From assembly GCF_018332695.1 (NCBI RefSeq), contig NZ_BOQN01000064.1, forward strand, positions 1 to 64,000: a stretch of DNA of 64,000 nucleotides, written 5' to 3'. Position 1 is the first letter of the stretch, and each line of letters begins with the position of its first letter. Source of the DNA: Paractinoplanes toevensis (GTDB taxonomy: Bacteria; Actinomycetota; Actinomycetes; Mycobacteriales; Micromonosporaceae). A model generated the notes under the pieces. The model did not search any database and was not told where the DNA came from. It saw only the letters and a program-made list of their open reading frames with translations. The translations under genes were made by a program, and so were the position numbers. Of this stretch, positions 8,856-16,445 are shown piece after piece.

Positions 8856-9526
8856 AGCATGCCCCTCTCGACGACGGTCCGCACGTTCGGGTTCTCGAGG
8901 ACGTCGAGGCTGTGCCCGGGGGTGGTGACGACGATCCGGCCGTCACCCCACTGCCTGGTCCAGATGGCCGGGGAGACGATCGGGCGGTGCCACGGATGCC
9001 ACGGTTGGACCGGATGGGTGGTGGTGGCGAGCACGTCGATGAGGTCGTCGTGCAACACCCAGTACTGCTCGGTGGTCAGCTCGAAGTCGTCGATGCCGGC
9101 CGTGATCGGGTGTTCGCGGCCCAGCGAGGTCATGGTAACCGAGTAACGGAGAAAATTGTCCGTTTCGTCCCCTGTTCGGTCGGCGGGCGAAACGCTGGGG
9201 TGGGTCGCGAACTGACCACCGACCAGCTGCAGGTAGTCGGACGAGGCGCGGAACGAGTCGGCGATGCCCCCGTGCCAGCCGGTGAACCCGGTGCCGGCCG
9301 CGACCGCCGCCCGCAGCCCGGCGATCTCGTCTCGCTCGATGGTCGACATGGAGATGCACTGCACGATCAGGTCGGTCGCCGACATGACCGAGGGATCGGC
9401 GTAGACCGCCGTCGACTCCTCGATGCGCACCTCGAAACCGCTCGCTTTCAGGAACGGCAGGAAGAGTGACGTGGCCTCGACCGGCCGGTGCCCTTCCCAT
9501 CCCCCGCGGACCACCAAAGCTCTCAT
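8825..9526 (-). CDS. ThuA domain-containing protein
   Basis: A 233-aa protein of the trehalose-utilisation ThuA family, which has a class I glutamine amidotransferase-like fold. Visible family features are the MRALVVRGGWEGH start, the GFTGWHGG turn and the C-terminal WGDGRIVVTTPGH segment. There is no signal peptide. It is first in a two-gene operon with the Gfo/Idh oxidoreductase. Its start faces the secreted rhamnogalacturonan lyase across a 132-bp divergent region that holds sugar-type operators, which suggests common carbohydrate control. Confidence 0.87.
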   Translation of the reverse strand: MRALVVRGGWEGHRPVEATSLFLPFLKASGFEVRIEESTAVYADPSVMSATDLIVQCISMSTIERDEIAGLRAAVAAGTGFTGWHGGIADSFRASSDYLQLVGGQFATHPSVSPADRTGDETDNFLRYSVTMTSLGREHPITAGIDDFELTTEQYWVLHDDLIDVLATTTHPVQPWHPWHRPIVSPAIWTRQWGDGRIVVTTPGHSLDVLENPNVRTVVERGMLWAARTASAS

Positions 9527-9588
9527 CCCGTAGGCCTATCAGATCGGGACGGTCCGCGCCCACCAAAAGGCGCAGAGACATAGACAAG

Positions 9589-9625
9589 CCTCAATTTGAG
9601 GACTAGCTTCCCGAGGAAAGCGCTT
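9589..9625. promoter_or_regulatory. two palindromes in the ThuA/PL11 divergent region, one LacI/GalR-like
   Basis: The first palindrome is CCTCAATTTGAGG (9589-9601), with perfect 6-nt arms around one base. The second is centred on AAGCGCTT (9618-9625) inside GGAAAGCGCTTGCC, which fits the central CG, palindromic AAnCGnTT type of LacI/GalR-family operators. Both precede the ATG of the secreted lyase at 9659. No LacI-family gene lies in the window, so the regulator would act from elsewhere. The first site may belong to a second regulator or overlap the promoter. Confidence 0.5.
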
Positions 9626-9658
9626 GCCTACCCTCCACCGAGTAGGAGAGACACCCCG

Positions 9659-11470
9659 ATGAAACGTGCCAAGACCCTGACCGCCGTCGCCGCCCTCGTC
9701 CTCGTCGGCTCCACCGCCGCCGTGGCGAGGGCGTCCACCGAGCCGGCCGCCGCGCCCACGGCCGCCGACGCGACCAGCACCACCGAGAACCTCGACCGCG
9801 GCCTGATCAGCCTCCGGGCCGGCAGCGGCAACTTCCTGTCCTGGCGGTTGCTCAAGTCCGATCCGGCCGGAGTCACGTTCGACGTCTTCCGGGACGGCAC
9901 CAGGATCACCACCACGAGCCGGACGAACTTCACCGACGCCGGGGCGAGAACCGGCGCCGCCTACACCGTCCGGCCGACCGGCGCGTCGACTCTCGCCGCG
10001 GAAGCCCCCGTGACCAGCCTGGCGGCCGCCTCCCAGGACGTGCCGATCCAGATCCCGGCCGGCGGCACCACCCCGGACGGCGTCGCCTACACGTACGTCG
10101 CCAACGACGCCTCCGTCGGTGACCTGGACGGCGACGGCTCCTACGAGATCGTCCTCAAGTGGGATCCGACCAACGCCAAGGACAACTCGCAGTCCGGCTA
10201 CACCGGCAACGTGTTCATCGACGCGTACAAGCTCAACGGCACCCGGCTCTGGCGCATCGACCTCGGCCGGAACATCCGGGCCGGCGCGCACTACACCCAG
10301 TTCCAGGTGTACGACTACGACGGCGACGGCAAGGCCGAGGTCGCCATGAAGACCGCCGACGGCACGAAGGACGGCACCGGCGTGGTGATCGGCAGCTCCA
10401 GCGCCGACTACCGCAACTCCTCCGGCTACATCCTGTCCGGCCCCGAGTACCTGACCGTGTTCAACGGCCAGACCGGCAAGGCGGCCGCCACCGTCGACTA
10501 CGTGGTCGCGCGCGGCACGGTGAGCGCGTGGGGTGACTCCTACGGCAACCGGGTCGACCGGTTCCTGGCCGGCACCGCGTACATCAACGGGTCCTACCCG
10601 TCCCTGATCACCGCGCGGGGCTACTACACCCGGAGCACCATCGCGGCCTGGGACTTCCGCAACGGCACCCTCACCCGCAAGTGGAGCTTCGACAGCAACT
10701 CCTCCACCAACGGGTCGAAGTGGACCGGCCAGGGCAACCACCAGCTCTCCATCGCCGACGTCGATTCCGACGGAAAGGACGAGATTCTGTACGGGGCGAT
10801 GGCCATCGACGACAACGGCTCCGGCCTGTGGGTCAACGGCCAGGGTCACGGCGACGCCTACCACGTCGGCAACCTGATCCCGAGCCGAGCCGGCCTGGAG
10901 ATCTTCAAGGTCGACGAGGACACCTCGAAGCTGGCCGCCTGGATGGCCGACGCCCGCACCGGCGCGATCATCTGGTCCAACGCATCCTGCGGCTGCGACA
11001 ACGGCCGCGGCGTCTCGGACGACATCTACGCCGGCAGCCCCGGCGCCGAGTCGTGGTCGTCCGGCGTCTCCGGCCTGTTCAACACCTCCGGCCAGAACAT
11101 CGGCCGCAAACCGTCCAGCGCCAACTTCGTGATCTGGTGGGACGGCGACGCCCAGCGCGAGCTGCTCGACGCCACCCACATCGACAAGTACGGCACCAGC
11201 GCCGACACCCGCCTGCTCACGGCCAGCGGCGTGCACTCCAACAACGGCACCAAGGCGACCCCGTCGCTGCAGGCCGACATCCTCGGCGACTGGCGCGAGG
11301 AAGTCATCTGGCCGACCACCGACAACAAGGCCCTGCGGATCTACTCGACCACGGATGCGACCAGCATCTCGCACGTGTCGCTGATGCAGGACCGGATGTA
11401 CCGGGAGGCGGTGGCCTGGCAGAACACCGCCTACAACCAGCCGCCGCACCCGAGCTTCGCCCTCGGATAG
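9659..11470 (+). CDS. secreted rhamnogalacturonan lyase, PL11 family
   Basis: A 603-aa exported polysaccharide lyase that should cleave the rhamnose-galacturonate backbone of pectic rhamnogalacturonan I by beta-elimination. The start is ATG 9659, preceded by GGAGAG. A signal peptide (MKRAKTLTAVAALVLVG, then Ala-rich) is followed by an N-terminal FN3-like sandwich. The eight-bladed propeller typical of PL11 shows repeated Asp-rich calcium loops such as DLDGDGSYE and DYDGDGKAE. The C-terminus HPSFALG is typical for the family. No carbohydrate-binding module is appended. A strong hairpin follows the stop, and the upstream LacI-type site suggests sugar-responsive expression. Confidence 0.9.
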   Translation: MKRAKTLTAVAALVLVGSTAAVARASTEPAAAPTAADATSTTENLDRGLISLRAGSGNFLSWRLLKSDPAGVTFDVFRDGTRITTTSRTNFTDAGARTGAAYTVRPTGASTLAAEAPVTSLAAASQDVPIQIPAGGTTPDGVAYTYVANDASVGDLDGDGSYEIVLKWDPTNAKDNSQSGYTGNVFIDAYKLNGTRLWRIDLGRNIRAGAHYTQFQVYDYDGDGKAEVAMKTADGTKDGTGVVIGSSSADYRNSSGYILSGPEYLTVFNGQTGKAAATVDYVVARGTVSAWGDSYGNRVDRFLAGTAYINGSYPSLITARGYYTRSTIAAWDFRNGTLTRKWSFDSNSSTNGSKWTGQGNHQLSIADVDSDGKDEILYGAMAIDDNGSGLWVNGQGHGDAYHVGNLIPSRAGLEIFKVDEDTSKLAAWMADARTGAIIWSNASCGCDNGRGVSDDIYAGSPGAESWSSGVSGLFNTSGQNIGRKPSSANFVIWWDGDAQRELLDATHIDKYGTSADTRLLTASGVHSNNGTKATPSLQADILGDWREEVIWPTTDNKALRIYSTTDATSISHVSLMQDRMYREAVAWQNTAYNQPPHPSFALG

Positions 11471-11481
11471 CCGATCGGACG

Positions 11482-11520
11482 GGGGATGCCGCCACTCGTC
11501 CGTGGCGGTATCCCCTGTTT
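11482..11520 (+). terminator. rho-independent-type hairpin after PL11 gene
   Basis: A 14-bp stem with a single mismatch (GGGGATGCCGCCAC paired with GTGGCGGTATCCCC) closes a 6-nt loop and is followed by TGTTT. It lies 12 nt after the PL11 stop codon and should end its transcript before the esterase gene. The U tract is weak, as is usual in actinomycetes. Confidence 0.7.
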
Positions 11521-11562
11521 GCGGCATTCATCGGATTCGCATTCGTAAGCGACCATCAAGAC

Positions 11563-12573
11563 GTGAAACGGCGCCGCATTCTCGGATTGGTACTCACCAT
11601 GGCCGCCGTGATGTTCGCCGCCGAACCCACCGCCGACGCGGTCTCCGGCCCCGGCTACGACCTGCACGCCAACCTCGCCTACGCCCCCGCGTCCCCCGCC
11701 GACAGCCAGGGCCACCTGCTCGACCTCTACATCCCGAGGCAACCCGGTCCCAAGCGGAGGCCGGTCCTGATCGCCATGGGCGGCAGCGGCTGGCAGGGCG
11801 ACAACGGCAAGGCGTACGCCGCCCAGCTCGCCCCCTTCTTCACCCGAGCCGACTACGTCGTCGCCGGCGTCTCCACCCGCTCGAGCTCGCAGGCGAAGTT
11901 CCCGGCCCAGCTCTACGACGTCAAGGCGGCGATCCGCTGGCTGCGGGCGCACGCCACGACGTACGGCATGGACCCGCGCCGGATCGCCGTGATGGGCGAT
12001 TCCTCCGGCGGCTGGACGGCCGTGATGGCCGGCGTGACCGGCCACGACAAGGCCCTGGACGGCAACGTCGGCGTGACCGGCCCGCCCAGCGACGTGCAGG
12101 CGGTGGTCGACCTCTACGGCCCCACCGACTTCCTGCGGATGGACGCCCACATGCGCCCCGGCGCGTGCGACAGTTTCAACCGGGCGTTCGGCCTGACCGA
12201 GTGCCACGCCGACCCGCGCTCCCCCGAGTCCGCGCTGCTGGGCACCCCCATCAAGAACAAGCCGGACCTGGTCAAAACCGCCAACCCCATAACGTACGTC
12301 TCCCCGCAGTCCCCGCCCTTTTTGATCGCCCAGGGCGAGCAGGACGGCCTGGTCCCGATCGACCAGAGCGACCGCCTGTTCGCGGCGCTGAGCGCGGCGG
12401 GCGTGCCGGCCACGTATTACCTGGTCCCCGGCGCCGGCCACGACAAACGCATCGTCTCCCCGTCCCAGCCCGCCGCGATCGTTCGGCACACGGCCGGCGC
12501 TTCCCGCCCGGGCACCCGCCCCACCCTCAAGACGATCAGAGCCTTCCTCCACCACGCCCTGGCCCACGGGTAA
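11563..12573 (+). CDS. secreted alpha/beta-hydrolase (esterase-like)
   Basis: A 336-aa alpha/beta-hydrolase. I chose GTG 11563 because it yields a good signal peptide (MKRRRILGLVLTMAAVMFAA); a frame continuing further upstream only shadows the lyase gene. The nucleophile motif is GDSSGG (S147), the oxyanion region is AMGGSGWQGD, the acid lies in DGLVPIDQSD and the His in GAGHDK. This is the arrangement of acetyl-esterase/BD-FAE-like enzymes. Its position after a pectin lyase suggests de-esterification of plant polysaccharide, but a terminator separates the two. The substrate is an inference. Confidence 0.82.
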   Translation: MKRRRILGLVLTMAAVMFAAEPTADAVSGPGYDLHANLAYAPASPADSQGHLLDLYIPRQPGPKRRPVLIAMGGSGWQGDNGKAYAAQLAPFFTRADYVVAGVSTRSSSQAKFPAQLYDVKAAIRWLRAHATTYGMDPRRIAVMGDSSGGWTAVMAGVTGHDKALDGNVGVTGPPSDVQAVVDLYGPTDFLRMDAHMRPGACDSFNRAFGLTECHADPRSPESALLGTPIKNKPDLVKTANPITYVSPQSPPFLIAQGEQDGLVPIDQSDRLFAALSAAGVPATYYLVPGAGHDKRIVSPSQPAAIVRHTAGASRPGTRPTLKTIRAFLHHALAHG

Positions 12574-12601
12574 CCAGCGCGCCCGTCGCTGCCGCCGCCC
12601 G

Positions 12602-12703
12602 CATTGCCCGCGCCGCCGGCATTGCCCGCCGCCGGCATTGCCCGCCGCCCGCGTTGCCCGCCGCCCGCGTTGCCCGCCGCCCGCGTTGCCCGCCGCCCGG
12701 TTG
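12602..12703. repeat. GC-only short tandem repeat, 16-bp unit
   Basis: A unit TTGCCCGCCGCCCGCG is repeated about three times perfectly. It is flanked by shorter variants (GCATTGCCCGCCGCCG and the like) over about 100 bp, directly downstream of the esterase gene. No gene is seen in this stretch and no hairpin is evident. It could be a slippage-prone spacer or the remains of a repeat family. Confidence 0.7.
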
Positions 12704-12763
12704 CACGTCGCCGCCGTCGCGCCTCGCCCGCCGTCCTAGGAGGCTAGTCCAATACTTCTAAAG

Positions 12764-12826
12764 CGAACGTTCGTTCTTGACAGCGTCCCGCCGCCGCGCC
12801 TATCGTTCTAAAACGAACGATCGTTC
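12764..12826 (+). promoter_or_regulatory. promoter bracketed by two TetR-type operators
   Basis: A -35 box TTGACA (12777-12782) and a -10 box TATCGT (12801-12806) are separated by 18 bp. Palindrome CGAACGTTCG (12764-12773) lies just upstream of the -35. Palindrome GAACGATCGTTC (12815-12826) overlaps the transcription start region. Both share GAACG half-sites, as in many TetR-family operators. The promoter serves the membrane protein starting at 12843. No TetR gene lies next to it, so the repressor acts in trans. Confidence 0.65.
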
Positions 12827-12842
12827 TCTTTGAGGAGCCGTC

Positions 12843-13889
12843 ATGTCATCGGCCACCGCCGCCAAGGCGTCGCCCTCGCCGTGGACCCACGTCGCGGGAG
12901 TCGTCGCCCTCCTGTCCATCGTCATCAGCGTCCTGGTCACGGCGTTCGCCTGGCCCGCCGCGCGCTCCGCGGTGCACGACGTCCCGATCGCCGTGGCCGG
13001 CCCCGCCGCCGCCACCGCCCAGGTCACCGCCGCCCTCGAGCAGCGCCTCCCCGGCGGCTTCGACATCACCCCGGTCGCCGACACCGCCGCCGCCGAAGCG
13101 GCGATCAACAACCGCGAGGTATACGGCGCGATCGACCTCTCCACCGGCAAACCCCAGGTGCTGATCGCCTCCGCCGGAAGCCCGGTGGTCGCGCAGACCC
13201 TGCAGGGCATCGCCACCGCGCTGTCCCAGGCGTCGCCCGGCACCGAGGCCGCCGTGGTGGTCCGCGACCTGGCCCCGCTCCCCGCCGACGACCCGCGCGG
13301 CGCCGGCCTGGCCGCCGGAGCCCTCCCCCTGGTCATCGGCGGCATGATCGCGGCGGTGTTCCTGACCCTGCGCATCCGCGGCACCCTCCGCCGGGTGACC
13401 GGCGCGGTGGCCTACGCCGTCATCGGCGGTTCGGCGATGGCCGCGATCCTGCAGTTCGGGCTGGGCTCGATCGACGGCACCTACGCGTTGAACGCCGGCG
13501 TGATGGCCCTGTCCCTGGCCGCCACCTCACTGACCCTGCTGGGCCTGGAGTCCCTGCTGGGCTTCGCCGGCTTCGGCCTGGGCGCCGCCGTGATCTTCCT
13601 GCTCGGCAACCCGCTGAGCGGCGCCACGAGCGCCCCCGAGATGCTGCCGGGCTGGTCCGGCGAGCTGGGCCAGCTGCTGCCACCGGGCGCGGCGTTCAAC
13701 CTGCTCCGCTCGGCGGCGTTCTTCGACGGCGCCGGCGCCACCCGCCCGCTGACCGTCCTGCTGAGCTGGCTGGCCCTCGGCCTGCTGCTGTGCGCGGCGA
13801 GCGCGATGCGCCCGTCCCGCCGCCGCGCCGCCCAGGCCGTCGAGCAGCCCGAGGCCACGACCCAGCCCGCCTCCCCCGCGCTCGCCTGA
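12843..13889 (+). CDS. YhgE/Pip or ABC-2-type membrane protein
   Basis: A 348-aa integral membrane protein. One N-terminal span (about residues 17-39) is followed by an extracytoplasmic domain of about 120 residues. Five or six C-terminal spans begin near residue 155 (AAGALPLVIGGMIAAVFLTL). This one-plus-five layout with an exported loop is typical of YhgE/Pip and ABC-2 permease relatives. No ATPase partner lies beside it. GAGGAG at 12832-12837 is its ribosome site. Control by a TetR-type promoter suggests an efflux or stress-response role, which is an inference. Confidence 0.7.
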   Translation: MSSATAAKASPSPWTHVAGVVALLSIVISVLVTAFAWPAARSAVHDVPIAVAGPAAATAQVTAALEQRLPGGFDITPVADTAAAEAAINNREVYGAIDLSTGKPQVLIASAGSPVVAQTLQGIATALSQASPGTEAAVVVRDLAPLPADDPRGAGLAAGALPLVIGGMIAAVFLTLRIRGTLRRVTGAVAYAVIGGSAMAAILQFGLGSIDGTYALNAGVMALSLAATSLTLLGLESLLGFAGFGLGAAVIFLLGNPLSGATSAPEMLPGWSGELGQLLPPGAAFNLLRSAAFFDGAGATRPLTVLLSWLALGLLLCAASAMRPSRRRAAQAVEQPEATTQPASPALA

Positions 13890-14036
13890 CCCTGGCAAGA
13901 CCCGGCAGGACAGCGGTCCAGCACCACAGCGGCCCGGCAAGGCGACGGCCCATGTTCGTCGCGCCAGGAGGGCCGCTGCGGGGCCGGCCGTGATCGAATC
14001 GAGGGGCCGGCGCCGTCCACGACCGAAAGGCCAGCC

Positions 14037-15731
14037 ATGGCGACCTTCTCCCTCCAGGACATCCCGTTCAGCTACCACGGGTCCTGGTTCGGCGTCTCTC
14101 CGGTCATCGCGGAGAAGACCTACGCCGACGACCTGCACCTGGTCTCCCACCAGACCGGGATGCACCCGGTCCTGCGCTTCGCGGCCGCGCCCGGGACGAC
14201 GATCGCCGCCACCCCCGCCCGGCTGCGCTGGCGGCACGACTCCGGCGAGATCGAGGCCGTCTACCAGGACGCCGGCACGCTCCGGGTCCGCGGCGCCGGA
14301 CCGGGCCTGCGGATCGCGGCGGCCGCGGCGACGCTCACCCCGTTCAGCGGCACCTACCTCTACCGCGACCCGGTCGACGGTGCCCACGTGTTCAGCTCCT
14401 ACGAGACCGGGCGCCGCTACCGGGTCACCGTGCTGGGCGGCGACCTCGCCGGGGCGGCGGGCCTCGAACTGCTCGGCACCGGCGACCGGCATCTGGACCT
14501 GCCGGCCGGCGCCGGCTGGGAGATCGCCATCGAGGAGTACGAGACGGCCCGTCCGCCGTACACCGCAAGCGCCTCGTTCGATGAGGTCGCCGGCGCCGCC
14601 GCGGCGGCCTTCCGGGATTTCACCGAAGCGGTGGCACCGTGGCGTACGCCGGACACCCCGGCCACCGAGCTCGCCTGCTACGTGCTGTGGTCGGCGACCG
14701 TGGCGCCCGGCGGCTTCGTCACCCGGCCGGCGGTGCTGATGTCGAAGCACTGGATGGACAAGGTGTGGAGCTGGGACCACTGCTTCAACGCGATCGCCCT
14801 GGCCGGAGGCGATCCCGGCCTGGCCTGGCACCAGTTCCTGCTGCCGTTCGACCACCAGGACCCGGCCGGTGCCCTGCCCGACTCGGTCACCCACTCCGAG
14901 GTGCTCTACAACTTCGTCAAGCCGCCGATCCACGGCTGGGCCTTCGCCCGCCTGCGCGAGCGGCTCGCCCGGCCGCTGGACCGCGACCAGCTCGCCGAGG
15001 CCTACCGGCGGTTGTCCGGCTGGACGGAGTTCTGGCTCGACCGGCGCCGGGTGCCCGGCCACGCCCTGCCGCACTACCAGCACGGCAACGACAGTGGCTG
15101 GGACAACTCCACCACCTTCGACGGCGACCGGACCCTGGAGACCGCCGACCTCGCCGTCTTCCTGGTCATGCAGCTGCGGGAACTCGCCGGCCTGGCCGAG
15201 GAGCTCGGCGATCCGGCCGCGGCCACCCGGTGGACCGGCACCGCCGGCACGGTCCTGGACGCCCTGGTCGACCAACTGTGGGACGGCAACCGCTTCGTCG
15301 CCCGCACCGCCGCCACCGGCGTCGGCCGGGCCGGCACCAGCCTGCTCGACCTGATGCCGATCGCCCTCGGCGCCGGCCTGCCCGCCGAGATCAGCGACCG
15401 GCTCGCCGCCGCCCTGAAGGCCCACCTGACCGCGCACGGGCTGGCCACCGAGCCGGTCGGCTCGCCGCACTACCTCGCCGACGGCTACTGGCGGGGGCCG
15501 ATCTGGGCGCCCAGCACCGTGCTGATCGAGGACGGCCTGCGCCGGGCCGGCCACGCCGCGATGGCCGACGACGTCAGCGCCCGGTTCCGGGCCCTGTGCG
15601 AACGGTCCGGCTTCGCGGAGAACTTCGACGCCGAGTCCGGCGCCGGCCTCCGCGACCGCGCCTACACCTGGACGGCCGCGGCGTACCTCATCCTGGCCGC
15701 CGCCCACGAACAGCGCCGGGCCGGCGGGTAG
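14037..15731 (+). CDS. MGH1-like glycoside hydrolase, (alpha/alpha)6 barrel
   Basis: A 564-aa protein without a signal peptide. The N-terminal beta-rich domain (about residues 1-200) precedes a six-hairpin helical barrel. Conserved blocks are WSWDHCFNAIALAGGDP, the VLYNFVKPPIHGW helix and DGYWRGPIWAPS, which recur in GH63/mannosylglycerate-hydrolase-like and amylo-1,6-glucosidase-related enzymes. The substrate is probably an alpha-glucoside or alpha-mannoside in the cytoplasm. It cannot be set more precisely. The 147 bp before it hold no clear promoter. The stop faces the convergent MBL remnant 3 bp away. Confidence 0.8.
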   Translation: MATFSLQDIPFSYHGSWFGVSPVIAEKTYADDLHLVSHQTGMHPVLRFAAAPGTTIAATPARLRWRHDSGEIEAVYQDAGTLRVRGAGPGLRIAAAAATLTPFSGTYLYRDPVDGAHVFSSYETGRRYRVTVLGGDLAGAAGLELLGTGDRHLDLPAGAGWEIAIEEYETARPPYTASASFDEVAGAAAAAFRDFTEAVAPWRTPDTPATELACYVLWSATVAPGGFVTRPAVLMSKHWMDKVWSWDHCFNAIALAGGDPGLAWHQFLLPFDHQDPAGALPDSVTHSEVLYNFVKPPIHGWAFARLRERLARPLDRDQLAEAYRRLSGWTEFWLDRRRVPGHALPHYQHGNDSGWDNSTTFDGDRTLETADLAVFLVMQLRELAGLAEELGDPAAATRWTGTAGTVLDALVDQLWDGNRFVARTAATGVGRAGTSLLDLMPIALGAGLPAEISDRLAAALKAHLTAHGLATEPVGSPHYLADGYWRGPIWAPSTVLIEDGLRRAGHAAMADDVSARFRALCERSGFAENFDAESGAGLRDRAYTWTAAAYLILAAAHEQRRAGG

Positions 15732-15734
15732 GAC

Positions 15735-16330
15735 TCATACCGAGGTGGACATCGGGCCACCCAGCCAGGTGGTGGCGTCGGTGAAGGCGGCGATCAGGTC
15801 GATGTCGGTGCCCGCCCGGTCGGCGTACGCCCGGTGCAGGTTGAGCACCAGGCGTTCGGCGTCCGCCCAGCCGGCGAACTCTCCCAGCTCCGCCTGCCGG
15901 GCCGCGTCCAGCGGCGAAAGGCCGCGGCCCTCGTCCGCGATCCGCTGGACCAGCCGGTAGTAGCGACGGTGCTCGTCGAACACGCGGCCGATGTCGTCGC
16001 CGGTCAGCACCGGGCCGTGGCCGGGAACGACCACGGCCGGTTCCAGGCCGGCCAGCCAGTCGATCGCCCGCAGCGCGCCGGTCACCGAACCCATGAACAC
16101 CAGCGGGGTGAGGCCCGCGAAGACCAGGTCGCCGGAGAAGAGGACCCGTTCCGCGGGCAGCCAGGCGATCAGGTCGCCGGTGGTGTGCGCGGGGCCCGGG
16201 TGCATGAGCTCGACCTCCCGCTCCCCCACGTGCAGGGTCAGGGTCGACGCGACCGTCACGTCCGGCAGCCGGCGGACCACCGGCCCCCAGTCGGGCACCG
16301 GCTGCCAGAAGGGCGGGCACCGTCCATGAC
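15735..16330 (-). pseudogene. 5'-truncated metallo-beta-lactamase-fold hydrolase
   Basis: About 198 codons encode the C-terminal part of an MBL-fold hydrolase: GPAHTTGDLIAWLP with its metal-binding His, the FSGDLVF Asp, VVPGHGPV with the last His, and the HRRYYRLVQ helix. The N-terminal HxHxDH motif and its first 80 to 100 residues are absent. Upstream, all three frames lead into unrelated sequence before the diguanylate cyclase gene starts at 16446 on the other strand. No good start codon or ribosome site is seen; a GTG near 16305 could start a fragment. It is most likely a deletion remnant without activity. Confidence 0.7.
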
Positions 16331-16445
16331 CCGACCCTACTGACGTTCCGGCCCGCGGGGCGGACAGCGCCTGAGCGTCCCCGCCGCTCCGAGACGGGAC
16401 TGGGTTTGCACCCGTCCTGCAACCCGGGTCGCCTGTACTGGTCGG

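Noticed and set aside
10681-11562. N-terminal extension of the secreted esterase into the PL11 gene
   Set aside because: It is a shadow frame; a signal peptide begins at GTG 11563, after a terminator hairpin.
12602-12703. CRISPR-like array
   Set aside because: Units are contiguous without unique spacers and there are no cas genes.
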